Origin: Paraburkholderia hiiakae
Lineage (GTDB): Bacteria; Pseudomonadota; Gammaproteobacteria; Burkholderiales; Burkholderiaceae
Assembly (NCBI RefSeq): GCF_904848665.1
Contig: NZ_CAJHCQ010000012.1
Coordinates: forward strand, 186,001 to 250,000
Direction of reading: 5' to 3'
DNA length: 64,000 bases
Of the stretch, positions 41,901 through 51,437 are shown piece after piece (within the stretch, counting starts at the first letter, position 1; every line of letters starts with the position of its first letter). The notes beneath the pieces were generated by a model. That model ran no database searches, had not been told where the DNA came from, and worked only from the letters and a program-made list of their open reading frames with translations. The position numbers were made by a program, and so were the translations under genes.

Positions 41901-42556
41901 GCGTTCTCCCGCAGCCAGCCGGCGAGCGCGGCCACGTCCTGCGCGACGAAGCGCGGCTCGAGCTTTTCGAGCGCGCCGGACGCATGCGCCCCATACGCCA
42001 CGCCAATGGCCGCCGCGCCCGCGTTGATCGCCATCTGCAGGTCATGCGTCGTGTCGCCGATCATCACCGTGCGGCCGAGATCCTGCCCCAATTCACGCGT
42101 GAGCTCCTGAAGCATGGCCGGATGCGGCTTCGAGAAGGTTTCGTCGGCGCAGCGGGTGCCGTCGAAGAGGCTGGTGAGCCGCGAATCCGCCAGCGCACGG
42201 TTCAGCCCCACCCGACTCTTGCCCGTCGCCACGGCGAGCAGGTAGCCGGTGTCGCGCAGTTCCGTGAGCATCTCGCGCACGCCTGCGAACAGCTCGGTTT
42301 GCTGGTCCTTCAGCAAATAATGGATGCGATAGCGCTCCACGAGCCGCGGGTAGTCGGCTGGATCGAGCGTGGGCGCGGCAATCTGCAGCGCCTCGCGCAG
42401 GCCGAGGCCGATCACATAGCTCGCCGCCTCATCGCCGGGCACGGGCAGGCCGAGGTCGCGGCACGCCGCCTGGATACTGCGCGTGATATGGGCGGTCGAA
42501 TCCATCAGGGTGCCGTCCCAGTCGAACACAATCAGGTCAAATAACTCTCGAGCCAT
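41897..42556 (-). CDS. gph: HAD-IA hydrolase, phosphoglycolate phosphatase-like
   Basis: A 219-residue HAD phosphatase with DWDGTLMDS as nucleophile motif, ATGKSRVGL (motif II region) and MIGDTTHDLQMA (motif IV). Phosphoglycolate or a related phosphate is a likely substrate. ATG 42556 has GGAG 9 nt upstream. It lies between rluC and the Rieske gene, with 33-nt and overlapping junctions, so rluC-gph-Rieske-sppA looks like one operon. Confidence 0.88.
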   Translation of the reverse strand: MARELFDLIVFDWDGTLMDSTAHITRSIQAACRDLGLPVPGDEAASYVIGLGLREALQIAAPTLDPADYPRLVERYRIHYLLKDQQTELFAGVREMLTELRDTGYLLAVATGKSRVGLNRALADSRLTSLFDGTRCADETFSKPHPAMLQELTRELGQDLGRTVMIGDTTHDLQMAINAGAAAIGVAYGAHASGALEKLEPRFVAQDVAALAGWLRENA

Positions 42557-42589
42557 GCAGGACTTCTCCAAACGCTGTCAGATTCAGTG

Positions 42590-43657
42590 TCATTCGGGAC
42601 GCTCCGCGTCAGGCCGGGCGGCGTTAGGCCGGGCTGCCGCGGTGGTGTCTTCGCCAGCGCCACCCTCGCGCTGCGCGCGCAACGCGTCGACGAAGCCGCG
42701 GCAATCCGGCGGCAACGGCGCCTCGAACTGTAACGGGGCGCCCGTAATCGGGTGAACGAGCTTCAACCGGTGCGCATGCAGAAACATGCGCTTGATTCCC
42801 GGCCGCGCACCAGCGCGCGCGAGTTCCTTGTTGAGCGCGAAGTCGCCGTACTTGGCGTCGCCTACGATCGGCAGCCCGAGATGCGCGAGGTGCACGCGGA
42901 TCTGGTGGGTGCGGCCCGTCTTCAACTCGGCTTCCAGCAGCGCGTAACCCTGCCAGCGCTCGACGAGATTGAACACGGTATGCGAGGGCACACCGTCCGG
43001 CTGCACGCGCACGCGGCGCTCGCCTTCCGGGGTCAGATACTTATGAAGCGGCTCCTTCACGGCGCGCCGACGGCCCCAGTCGCTTGCCCATTCGCCGTGG
43101 ACGCAGGCGAAATAGCGCTTGTCGGTCTGGTTGTCGCGCATCTGCGCATGCAGGCCGACGAGCGCGGCGCGCTTCTTCGCGAGCATGAGCACGCCTGAAG
43201 TTTCGCGGTCGAGCCGGTGGACCAGTTCGAGAAACTTGCCCTGCGGGCGCGCCTCGCGCAACTGCTCGATCACGCCGAACGCCACGCCGCTGCCGCCATG
43301 CACGGCCACGCCAGCGGGCTTGTCGATGACGAGCAGCGCGTCGTCCTCGTAGATGATCGGAAAGTGGGCCGCCGGCACAGGCGCAGTTCCAGCCGGCGCG
43401 CTCGATTGCGACGTGCGAATGGGCGGCACGCGCACGATGTCGCCTTCTGCGAGGCGATATTGCGCATCGACCCGCCCCTTATTTACGCGTACTTCCCCGC
43501 TACGCAAAATGCGATAGATATGGCTCTTCGGCACGCCTTTGCAGACGCGCAAGAGAAAATTGTCGATGCGCTGACCGGCCGCGCCCTCGTCGATTTCGAC
43601 GAACGAAACCTGGTCGCTTGCGACCTGATTCTGGGATGTTTTGCCTAACCCTTTCAT
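42590..43657 (-). CDS. rluC: 23S rRNA pseudouridine synthase RluC
   Basis: RluC makes pseudouridines at 955, 2504 and 2580 of 23S rRNA in E. coli. In this 355-residue protein an S4 domain (about residues 30-90) precedes the synthase domain with HRLDRETSGVLMLAKK, which holds the catalytic Asp. ATG 43657 is chosen because it begins the family-like sequence. It is divergent from rne, whose promoter -35 overlaps the first rluC codons. The C-terminal tail is Ala/Arg/Glu-rich. Confidence 0.93.
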   Translation of the reverse strand: MKGLGKTSQNQVASDQVSFVEIDEGAAGQRIDNFLLRVCKGVPKSHIYRILRSGEVRVNKGRVDAQYRLAEGDIVRVPPIRTSQSSAPAGTAPVPAAHFPIIYEDDALLVIDKPAGVAVHGGSGVAFGVIEQLREARPQGKFLELVHRLDRETSGVLMLAKKRAALVGLHAQMRDNQTDKRYFACVHGEWASDWGRRRAVKEPLHKYLTPEGERRVRVQPDGVPSHTVFNLVERWQGYALLEAELKTGRTHQIRVHLAHLGLPIVGDAKYGDFALNKELARAGARPGIKRMFLHAHRLKLVHPITGAPLQFEAPLPPDCRGFVDALRAQREGGAGEDTTAAARPNAARPDAERPE

Positions 43658-43669
43658 TCTGAATATAAT
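43641..43669 (+). promoter_or_regulatory. Sigma-70 promoter of rne
   Basis: Plus strand TTGCCT (43641-43646), 17-nt spacer, perfect TATAAT (43664-43669). It points towards rne, and its -35 lies inside the opposite-strand rluC start region. The start site near 43676 would give a leader of about 837 nt. Confidence 0.8.
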
Positions 43670-44512
43670 TTGCCCAGCGCCGACGCAATGGTAGGCCAAT
43701 ACGGCCAAATGTCCTGCGAACCCCAAGAGGGTTATCCTGGACTCGGACCACGCGGCGAGCGCAGGCTGCAAGCGATAAACGGTTATTTTACTTGCGCCCG
43801 GGGCTGGTTGCTCACCCCGCTTGATGAGAAGCAACGAGTTGCACGCACGGATTACCACTCCGGCAGGGACGGCGCCCACAGGCACGTTCGGTCAGGAGCG
43901 GCTCCGACGGTAACGGAACATTGGTATAAAGAATTTATCCGGCGCGTCCCGCGGCGCGGTCGAAGTGACCGCCGAAGGGAGGCGCAGGTGGCGAAAATAC
44001 GGCGAGCGCCCGAAGTTCCCGGCAATGTGCGGGACACGGCGACGTCAAAAGTGGTGAGACACCCCGAGGGGGAAGACGGGCGTTCCTGAAAAGCTTCCCG
44101 TGCGCGGCCCTGATTGAATCTTGAGGCCGCGAACCTGATCCAGTCGCAAGCGCGCGCGGTTCGCCGCTGCGGCGGGCATCTGTCACGGCCAGTGCGATGG
44201 GCACAACCATCGGCACGATCATGGCCACGGCAATCAGGTGGAATGGAAGCGCAGGAAAACGTTGCCGTCGCGAACCCGCGGCATGCCTCTTCGCTTCTTG
44301 AAGACGTATTTCGCATGTGCCCACGCGGCCCCGTCCACGGCAACGCAACGCCGGACCGGCGCCCAGAAAAGGCAATTCTCCCCGCCATCGTTCCCGCTCC
44401 AGCGTGCTTGTGACAACACAATAAGGCGCGGCTCGCCGCTGCCCGCACCGTGCTGCCTGGCGTCGCCGCCGCGCACCGTGCGGCTCGCGCGCGAACGTAC
44501 TGGAGTCGTTCA
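43670..44512 (+). other. Long 5' leader of rne
   Basis: About 840 nt with no credible gene. Several GC-rich inverted segments occur, for example GGCCAATACGGCC near 43694 and GGCGCG...CGCGGTC near 43941. E. coli rne has a ~360-nt leader through which RNase E cuts its own mRNA; a similar autoregulatory leader is the likely role here (inference). A leader-derived small RNA is possible. Confidence 0.6.
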
Positions 44513-47500
44513 ATGAAACGAATGCTGTTCAACGCGACACAGCAGGAAGAACTGCGTGTCGCCATCGTCGATGGACAGAAGCTCATCGACATCGACATCG
44601 AAACCGCCGGGCGCGAACAGCGCAAAGGCAACATCTACAAGGGGATCGTCACCCGCATCGAGCCTTCGCTCGAAGCCTGTTTCGTCAACTATGGCGAGGA
44701 TCGCCACGGCTTCCTGCCGTTCAAGGAAGTCGCTCGCCAGTACTTCCGCGAAGGCATCGACATGCGCGGCGCGCGCATCCAGGACGCCCTCAAGGAAGGC
44801 CAGGAACTGATCGTCCAGGTCGAGAAGGAAGAGCGCGGCAACAAGGGCGCCGCCCTCACCACGTTCATCTCGCTCGCCGGCCGCTACCTCGTCCTCATGC
44901 CGAACAACCCGCGCGGCGGCGGCGTCTCGCGCCGCATCGAGGGTGACGACCGTCAGGAACTGCGCGAAACCATGGCGCAGCTGCAACTGCCGGACGGCAT
45001 GAGCATCATCGCGCGCACGGCCGGCATCGGCCGTTCCGCCGAAGAGCTCCAGTGGGACCTGAACTACCTGCTGCAACTCTGGCACGCCATCGAAGCCGCG
45101 TCGCAGGCCGGCCAGTCCGGTCAGCCCATGCTGATCTACCTGGAATCGAGCCTCGTCATTCGCGCGATCCGCGACTACTTCCAGCCCGACATCGGCGAAA
45201 TCCTCATCGACACCACCGAGATCTATGACCAGGCACGCGCCTTCATGGATATCGTGATGCCGGACAATGTCAATAAGGTGAAGCGGTATCACGACGACGT
45301 ACCGCTTTTCTCGCGTTTCCAGATCGAGCACCAGATCGAGACGGCTTACTCGCGTACGGTGCCGCTGCCCTCGGGCGGTGCGATCGTGATCGACCACACC
45401 GAGGCGCTCGTCGCCATCGACGTGAACTCGGCGCGCGCCACCAAGGGCGCCGACATCGAGGAAACCGCCGCGCGCACCAACCTCGAAGCCGCCGACGAAG
45501 TGGCGCGTCAGCTGCGTCTGCGCGACCTCGGCGGCCTGATCGTGATCGACTTCATCGACATGGAGTCGGCCAAGAGCCAGCGCGAAGTCGAGCAGCGCCT
45601 GAAGGACGCGTTGCGCCACGACCGCGCGCGCGTACAGATGGGCAAGATCTCGCGCTTCGGCCTGATGGAACTGTCGCGCCAGCGCCTGCGCCCGGCCCTC
45701 TCGGAAGGCAGCCACGTCACCTGCCCGCGCTGTAACGGCACGGGTCATATCCGCGATACGGAATCGTCGGCGCTTCAGGTCCTGCGCATCATCCAGGAAG
45801 AGGCGATGAAGGAACACACCGCGGCAATTCATTGCCAGGTGCCGGTCGAAGTGACCGCCTTCCTGCTGAACGAAAAGCGCTCGGAGATCAACAAGATCGA
45901 GTCGCGCTTCAAGGTCGGCGTCGTTCTGATCCCGAACAAGCACCTCGAGACGCCGCACTACAAGCTCGAGCGCCTGCGTCACGACGATGCACGCCTCGAC
46001 GACCCGCGCGCCTCGTGGAAGATGGCCGAGGAAGCGGCTCGCGAACTCGAGTCCGAAACCGGCTACAGCAAGCGCACCGCCGAAGCCAAGCCCAAGCAGG
46101 AAGCTGCTGTGAAGGGCATCACGCCGGAGCGTCCGGCGCCGAGCGCACCGGTCAAGGCCGTCGAAGCCGCGCCCGTCGCAGCGCCGGTGGCCGTCACGCC
46201 CGCGGGCGGCGGCTTCTTCGGCTGGATCAAGCGCCTCTTCGGCGGCGAGCCGGCTGCGGCACCCGCACCGGCACCGGTTGCTCAACCCGAAAAGACCGGC
46301 CGTCCGACCCGCGAAGCGCGTACCGAGCGCGGTGAGAAGAGCGGCGGTGACCGCAACCGCAATCGCCGCACCGGCGGCCGCGACGCGGCAGGTCGCGGCG
46401 AAGGCGCAGGCGGCGCACGCACCACCGGCCAGCAGGCTGGACGCCGTGAGGAGCGCGAGCCGCGCGAGCAACGTGAACCGCGTGAAGCACGCGAAGGCCG
46501 TGGCGCCCGTGAACCGCGCGAGCCGCGTGAACAACGTGAGCAACGCGAACCGCGCGAGCAACGTGAACCGCGTGAAGCACGCGAACCCCGCGCCGAGCGC
46601 GAACAGCGCATCGAGCGCGTCGAGCGCGGCCAGGACCGTAGCGATGTGACGGCGGAAGCCGGCGCCGCACGCGGCGAGCGCCGTGAACGCGGCGAGCGCG
46701 GTGAACGTAACGAGCAGCGTCGCCGTCAGCAAGCCGAGGCCTCGGAAGCCGCGGAAGCCCAGGAAGCGCGTCTCGACGCCGCATCGGCAGACCTCGAAGC
46801 GCCGCAGACGGAAGAGCTGCCCGAAGGCGTGAGCGCGGGTGCCGACGAAGAAGGCGCACCGCGTGAAGGCGAAGAACGCCGCCGCCGTCGTCGTGGCCGC
46901 CGTGGTGGCCGCCGCGAGCGCGAGACGGATGCAGCAGGCCTCACGACCGGCGCGGACGCACCGGAAGGCGAAGAGGAAGCCGCACCGGCTCAACCGGCCA
47001 TCGAGCAGCCTGCCATTGCCGCGCAAGTGCATGAAGCGCATGAAGCACCGGCTGTGGAAGCGCGCACCGAGGCTGTTGTCGAGACTGTCGTGACCGCACT
47101 GCCGGCCGCAGCCGTCGTCGCCGAAGCCGGGCACGTGCCCGCCGCCGCCGTGACGACTACGCCGGTCGAAACCGTTGCGCCCGCTGCAGAGCAAGTGCCG
47201 GCTCCGGCACCCGCCGAAGCCGCACCGGTGAGCGTGGAAACCGCGCACGTGGTCGAGCCGAAGGCCGAGGAACCCGCAGCACCGGTGGCTCCTGCCGCTC
47301 CTACCGCTCCTGTGGCGCCTGCTGCAGCGGTCGAACAGGTTGCACCGGCAGCCCCGGCCGAGCCGGTCCATGCCGAAACTCAGCCTGTCGTGCGTGAAGA
47401 CCGCGTCGAAGCGCCGCAGACCGAAGTGCCGGCGGCAGCGCCTGCCGCACAACCGGAGCCGGCGCAAGAAGCTGTAGCCGCTGCTCCGGCGGTCGTCGCG

Positions 47501-47761
47501 ATCACCGAGCCGGCTGAAGAGCGCCCGGCCCCGGTGGCAGTGGTCGCGCCCTCGTCGGCTCCGGCCGCCGCGGACACGCTGCGCCCGATGCTGGAATCGG
47601 CGGGCCTCGTCTGGGTCAATACCGACGCCGACAAGCTGCGCGCCGCCCAGCAAGCCGCCGCGCAGGTGGTGAAGCCCGCACGCGCGCCGCGCGAGCGCAA
47701 GGCGCTGTCGCCTGTCGACAGCGCGCCAATGCAGCAGGTCGAAACCACGCGCCAGCAGTAA
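44513..47761 (+). CDS. rne: Ribonuclease E
   Basis: RNase E is the main mRNA-decay and RNA-processing endonuclease and the degradosome scaffold. In this 1082-residue protein the N-terminal half (to about 520) has the S1 domain, then GAIVIDHTEALVAIDVNSAR and DLGGLIVIDFIDMES with the catalytic Asp residues, and the Zn-link CPRCNGTGH. GGGFFGWIKRLFGGEPA near residue 565 is a likely amphipathic membrane-binding helix. The C-terminal half is disordered: an Arg/Glu/Pro repeat region (about 640-710, REPREQ units), then a Pro/Ala/Val-rich tail. ATG 44513 is preceded by a ~840-nt leader. Confidence 0.97.
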   Translation: MKRMLFNATQQEELRVAIVDGQKLIDIDIETAGREQRKGNIYKGIVTRIEPSLEACFVNYGEDRHGFLPFKEVARQYFREGIDMRGARIQDALKEGQELIVQVEKEERGNKGAALTTFISLAGRYLVLMPNNPRGGGVSRRIEGDDRQELRETMAQLQLPDGMSIIARTAGIGRSAEELQWDLNYLLQLWHAIEAASQAGQSGQPMLIYLESSLVIRAIRDYFQPDIGEILIDTTEIYDQARAFMDIVMPDNVNKVKRYHDDVPLFSRFQIEHQIETAYSRTVPLPSGGAIVIDHTEALVAIDVNSARATKGADIEETAARTNLEAADEVARQLRLRDLGGLIVIDFIDMESAKSQREVEQRLKDALRHDRARVQMGKISRFGLMELSRQRLRPALSEGSHVTCPRCNGTGHIRDTESSALQVLRIIQEEAMKEHTAAIHCQVPVEVTAFLLNEKRSEINKIESRFKVGVVLIPNKHLETPHYKLERLRHDDARLDDPRASWKMAEEAARELESETGYSKRTAEAKPKQEAAVKGITPERPAPSAPVKAVEAAPVAAPVAVTPAGGGFFGWIKRLFGGEPAAAPAPAPVAQPEKTGRPTREARTERGEKSGGDRNRNRRTGGRDAAGRGEGAGGARTTGQQAGRREEREPREQREPREAREGRGAREPREPREQREQREPREQREPREAREPRAEREQRIERVERGQDRSDVTAEAGAARGERRERGERGERNEQRRRQQAEASEAAEAQEARLDAASADLEAPQTEELPEGVSAGADEEGAPREGEERRRRRRGRRGGRRERETDAAGLTTGADAPEGEEEAAPAQPAIEQPAIAAQVHEAHEAPAVEARTEAVVETVVTALPAAAVVAEAGHVPAAAVTTTPVETVAPAAEQVPAPAPAEAAPVSVETAHVVEPKAEEPAAPVAPAAPTAPVAPAAAVEQVAPAAPAEPVHAETQPVVREDRVEAPQTEVPAAAPAAQPEPAQEAVAAAPAVVAITEPAEERPAPVAVVAPSSAPAAADTLRPMLESAGLVWVNTDADKLRAAQQAAAQVVKPARAPRERKALSPVDSAPMQQVETTRQQ
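46461..46585 (+). repeat. DNA direct repeat inside the rne scaffold region
   Basis: A 35-bp sequence at 46461-46495 recurs exactly at 46551-46585 (90-bp shift). It encodes the REQREPREAREG/REP arginine-rich unit, and shorter imperfect copies lie between. This suggests growth or shrinkage of the Arg-rich region by slippage or unequal recombination. Confidence 0.85.
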
Positions 47762-47815
47762 GCGCTGCACGCGCAACTGGTCGCGCGCCGGGCCTCGAGT
47801 CCGGCGCGCCCCGAA

Positions 47816-47845
47816 AAGCCCGCCCCTCCCGGCGGGCTTTTTTTT
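47816..47845 (+). terminator. Intrinsic terminator of rne
   Basis: AAGCCCGCC pairs with GGCGGGCTT around CCTCCC and is followed by a run of T. A second strong hairpin (GCGCGCCGG/CCGGCGCGC, about 47782-47809) lies just upstream and may stabilise the 3' end. Confidence 0.92.
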
Positions 47846-47923
47846 GATATATCAGCGTTCCCCCTCGTCTGTCGGTGCGCGCTGGTTCGGCTAGAATCGA
47901 ACCAACGCGAGAACGAAGAGACC

Positions 47924-49042
47924 ATGACACGACGCATCATCCCCGTTACCGATGTTCGATCGCTGCCGCCGGAGCCCGGGCAGGCTGCGGGGACCGTGCG
48001 CGCGCCGTCTGGCGCGGTCTTCGACGCGCTAGCCAGACCCCTGCGCGACCTGCGCATCTCGGTCACGGACCGCTGTAATTTCCGCTGCGTGTACTGCATG
48101 CCGCGTGCCGTGTTCGACAAGGACTACCCGTTTTTGCCCCATGCCGCGCTGCTTTCGCTCGAAGAAATCGAGCGGCTCGCGCGGCTTTTCGTCGCTCACG
48201 GCGTCACCAAGATTCGCCTCACTGGCGGTGAGCCGCTGCTGCGCAAGAACATCGAATTCCTGATCGAGCGGCTCGCCGCGCTGCGCACGCCCGAAGGCCA
48301 GGCGCTCGACATTACGCTCACCACCAACGGCTCGCTGCTTGCCCGCAAGGCGCGCGCCCTGCGCGACGCGGGCCTCACACGCGTGACAGTGAGCCTCGAC
48401 GCCCTCGACGACGCCCTCTTTCGCCGCATGAACGACGCCGATTTCGCGGTGGCCGATGTGCTCGACGGCATCGCGGCGGCACACGCCGTGGGTCTCGCGC
48501 CGATCAAGGTCAACATGGTCGTCAAGCGCGGCACGAACGACGGCGAGATCGTGCCGCTTGCGCGGCATTTCCGCGGCACGGGCGTGACGCTGCGCTTCAT
48601 CGAGTACATGGACGTGGGCACCTCGAACGGCTGGAACATGGCCGAAGTACTGCCGTCGGCCGAGGTCGTCGCGCGTCTTGCCGAGCACTGGCCACTCGTG
48701 CCGCTCGAACCCCACAATGCCGCCGAAACGGCGCAACGCTGGGGCTACGCGGACGGCGCGGGCGAGATCGGCGCGATCTCGAGCGTGACCCGCGCATTCT
48801 GCGGCGACTGCACGCGCGCGCGCCTTTCGACCGAAGGCAAGCTGTACCTGTGCCTCTTTGCCTCGGTGGGCTACGACTTGCGCGCGCTGTTGCGCAACGG
48901 CGCCACCGACACGGCGATCTCCGGTGCAATCGCGCAGGTGTGGGAAGGCCGTGCTGACCGCTACTCGCAATTGCGAGGGAGCGCGCAGGCGCCGGGTTCC
49001 GCCGAAGAGCGGCGCATCGAAATGTCCTACATCGGCGGCTGA
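47924..49042 (+). CDS. moaA: GTP 3',8-cyclase MoaA
   Basis: MoaA is a radical-SAM enzyme that starts molybdenum cofactor synthesis from GTP. In this 372-residue protein the N-terminal cluster uses Cys51, Cys55 and Cys58 (CNFRCVYC). The second cluster is in FCGDCTRARLS with a further LYLC. LTGGEPLLRKN is also typical. It lies 8 nt before mobA. The N-terminus is ~40 residues longer than the radical-SAM core needs, which is common in related proteins. Confidence 0.97.
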   Translation: MTRRIIPVTDVRSLPPEPGQAAGTVRAPSGAVFDALARPLRDLRISVTDRCNFRCVYCMPRAVFDKDYPFLPHAALLSLEEIERLARLFVAHGVTKIRLTGGEPLLRKNIEFLIERLAALRTPEGQALDITLTTNGSLLARKARALRDAGLTRVTVSLDALDDALFRRMNDADFAVADVLDGIAAAHAVGLAPIKVNMVVKRGTNDGEIVPLARHFRGTGVTLRFIEYMDVGTSNGWNMAEVLPSAEVVARLAEHWPLVPLEPHNAAETAQRWGYADGAGEIGAISSVTRAFCGDCTRARLSTEGKLYLCLFASVGYDLRALLRNGATDTAISGAIAQVWEGRADRYSQLRGSAQAPGSAEERRIEMSYIGG

Positions 49043-49049
49043 GAAGCCA

Positions 49050-49682
49050 ATGACGCCGATGAGCGCCAGTGCCATTTCCACCGGATCGATCACGGGCCTC
49101 GTGCTCGCGGGCGGCCGCGGCCAACGCATGGGCGGCGCGGACAAAGGTCTGCAGATGCTGCACGGCCAACCCCTCGCTGCCCACGTTCTCGCCCGCCTCG
49201 CACCCCAGGTGGGCGCCCTCGCGATCAGCGCGAACCGCAACGGCGGCGCCTACGCGGCGCTCGGCGCGCCATGGCGAGCGAGCGTGCTCGCCGACACGCT
49301 GCCCGACTTCCCCGGCCCGCTCGCGGGGCTTCTCGCCGGACTGCGCGCGGCGCAGACCGAGTGGCTCCTCACAGCGCCCTGCGACTCGCCCTGGCTGCCA
49401 ACCGATCTCGCCGAGCGCCTGGGCCACGCCGCGTTGGCGCAGCACGCCGACATCGTGACCGCGACCACGACGAATGCCGAAGGCGACGTCTCGCTGCACC
49501 CCGTCTTCGCACTCGTGCGCACCTCTCTCGCCGACGACCTCGCCGCCTTTCTGGCGGCCGGCGAGCGCAAGGTTCGCGCGTGGTACGCGCGCCACACGGC
49601 CGCCGAAGTCGCCTTTGCCGATGAACGTGCGTTTTACAATATCAATTCCTTACAGGAACTGGCCGAACTCGAACGCGCCTGA
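49050..49682 (+). CDS. mobA: Molybdenum cofactor guanylyltransferase MobA
   Basis: MobA attaches GMP to molybdopterin to give the guanine dinucleotide cofactor. In this 210-residue protein ITGLVLAGGRGQRMGGADKG is the nucleotide-binding loop and LLTAPCDSPWLP the Asp-containing motif. ATG 49050, 8 nt after the moaA stop, fits; the ATG at 49059 is possible. Confidence 0.96.
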   Translation: MTPMSASAISTGSITGLVLAGGRGQRMGGADKGLQMLHGQPLAAHVLARLAPQVGALAISANRNGGAYAALGAPWRASVLADTLPDFPGPLAGLLAGLRAAQTEWLLTAPCDSPWLPTDLAERLGHAALAQHADIVTATTTNAEGDVSLHPVFALVRTSLADDLAAFLAAGERKVRAWYARHTAAEVAFADERAFYNINSLQELAELERA

Positions 49683-49789
49683 ATTGCAATCGGGCGGCGC
49701 CCGGCCAGCCGCCGTCCCCGGCACACGGCCGGCACGCCCGCCTGGACGATCGCCGCACAGGCCGTGCGGATGCGACGCTTCCTCATTCG

Positions 49790-51094
49790 ATGACCACGCT
49801 TAACCATCCCTCCGGCAACGCCGGGTGCATCAGCCAATACGATCCGCAAGCTTTGCCCGTCAGCGCCGCACAGGCCATCGTGCTGCAGTGGGTGACGCCG
49901 CTCGCGGCGAGCGAACGCGTGCCGCTACGTGAGGCGCTCGCGCGCGTGCTGGCCGAAGACGTGATTTCGCCCATCGATGTCCCCGCGCACGACAATGCGG
50001 CGATGGATGGCTATGCGTTCGACGGCGCGGCGCTGGCCGACGGCTCTGGCCATCTCTCGCTCGCTGTGACCGGCAAGGCCTTCGCCGGTCACGCCTACTC
50101 AGGCGAAGTCGCCGCGGGCGCCTGTGTGCGCATCATGACCGGCGCGCCGATGCCCGCGGGCTGCGACACCGTCGTGCCGCAAGAGCATGTGTCGGCGCAG
50201 GGCGACATCATCGCTTTCGAAGCGAACATCGTCAGGCGCGGCGCGAATGCGCGCCGCAAGGGCGAGGATCTTGCGCGCGGCGGCGTGGCGCTCGCGGCGG
50301 GCCGCGTGCTGCGCGCGTCCGATATTGGCTTGCTGGCCTCGCTCGGCCTCGTCGAGGCGAACGTGAAGCAACGTCTGCGCGTGGCCTACTTCTCGACCGG
50401 CGACGAGTTGCGCTTGCCGGGCGAGCCGCTCGAGCCCGGCTGCATCTATGACAGCAACCGTTACGCGCTCGGCGCGATGCTCCAGCGCCTGAACGTCGAG
50501 GCGATCGACCTGGGCGTCGTGCGCGACGACCCCGCGGCGCTTGCCGCCACGCTCAAACTCGCTGCCGAAACCGCTGATGTCGTGCTAACCTCCGGCGGCG
50601 TCTCGGTCGGCGAAGCCGATTTCACGCGCACCCAGTTGCAAACGCTCGGCGACGTCTCGTTCTGGGGCCTCGCCATGCGCCCCGGCCGCCCGCTTGCGTT
50701 CGGCCGCATCTGGTCGGGCGGACGCCCAGGCGCCGGCCGCGCGGCGCTCCTGTTCGGCCTGCCCGGCAACCCGGTCGCGACGATGGTCTCGTTCTACCAG
50801 ATCGTGCGCCCCGCCCTCATGGCGATGGCGGGCGCGCAAGCGCAGCCCGTACCGCTCGTGCCGGCACTCAGCGATCAGCCGATCAAAAAGCGGGCGGGGC
50901 GCACCGAGTTCCAGCGCGGCCTCGCGCGCCGCGACGACAGCGGCCAGTGGCGCGTCGCACCGACCGGCTCGCAAAGCTCGGGCGCGCTCAGCACGATGAG
51001 CGAGGCGAACTGCTTCATCGTGCTCGCTCACGAAGCCGGCGATCTCGATGCCGGCGACGCCGTCGACATCATGCTGTTCGATGGACTCGTCTAG
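49790..51094 (+). CDS. moeA: Molybdopterin molybdenumtransferase MoeA
   Basis: MoeA inserts molybdate into adenylated molybdopterin. The 434-residue protein has the signatures DVPAHDNAAMDGYAFD, VRIMTGAPMPAGCDTVVPQE, TSGGVSVGEADF and GLPGNPVATMVSF. It follows mobA by 107 nt, giving moaA-mobA-moeA in one direction. Other Moco genes (moaC, moaE, moaD, mog) are not in the window. Confidence 0.97.
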   Translation: MTTLNHPSGNAGCISQYDPQALPVSAAQAIVLQWVTPLAASERVPLREALARVLAEDVISPIDVPAHDNAAMDGYAFDGAALADGSGHLSLAVTGKAFAGHAYSGEVAAGACVRIMTGAPMPAGCDTVVPQEHVSAQGDIIAFEANIVRRGANARRKGEDLARGGVALAAGRVLRASDIGLLASLGLVEANVKQRLRVAYFSTGDELRLPGEPLEPGCIYDSNRYALGAMLQRLNVEAIDLGVVRDDPAALAATLKLAAETADVVLTSGGVSVGEADFTRTQLQTLGDVSFWGLAMRPGRPLAFGRIWSGGRPGAGRAALLFGLPGNPVATMVSFYQIVRPALMAMAGAQAQPVPLVPALSDQPIKKRAGRTEFQRGLARRDDSGQWRVAPTGSQSSGALSTMSEANCFIVLAHEAGDLDAGDAVDIMLFDGLV

Positions 51095-51161
51095 CGCGGC
51101 GGCGCCTCAGAGGCCATCAAACGTATCCACACGTCCAAACCTGCATAACGGACCGACTACT

Positions 51162-51437
51162 ATGAAAAAACAGATCTCGTTCATCGCTGCGGGCCAGACC
51201 GCCAAGGCGCTCATCCTCGTGTACCTGACCTTCAGCGTGCCTATCGTGCTGCTCGGCGTGCTCGTGGCGTTCGTGCGCTACGGCTCGGTCGAACTCTCGA
51301 CCATCTTCAGCGCGCTGCTGCTCAATGCGATCGTCGGCTTCATCCTGCTGTGGATCGCCTGCCACGCGTACAACTGGGTGGCCTCGCGCTTCGGCGGCAT
51401 CGAGATCCATCTCTCCGACGTGCCCGAGGAAGCGTGA
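51162..51437 (+). CDS. Small two-helix membrane protein, unknown
   Basis: A 91-residue protein with two hydrophobic helices (ALILVYLTFSVPIVLLGVLV and LLLNAIVGFILLWIACHAYN) and a short acidic C-terminus. I do not recognise a named family. It lies 67 nt after moeA, and its TGA shares a base with the ATG of the next gene (TGATG), so the two are translationally coupled. Confidence 0.75.
   Translation: MKKQISFIAAGQTAKALILVYLTFSVPIVLLGVLVAFVRYGSVELSTIFSALLLNAIVGFILLWIACHAYNWVASRFGGIEIHLSDVPEEA

Noticed and set aside
43940..44110. Possible structured RNA resembling RNase P in the rne leader
   Set aside because: The local sequence looked helix-rich, but the conserved RNase P core sequences are not present. 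It is kept only as an unstructured leader claim.
44510..47776. A 1088-codon open frame on the minus strand opposite rne
   Set aside because: High GC third-position bias keeps the antisense frame open. Its translation is low-complexity and rich in Arg, Gly and Leu with no known domain, while the plus strand is clearly RNase E.
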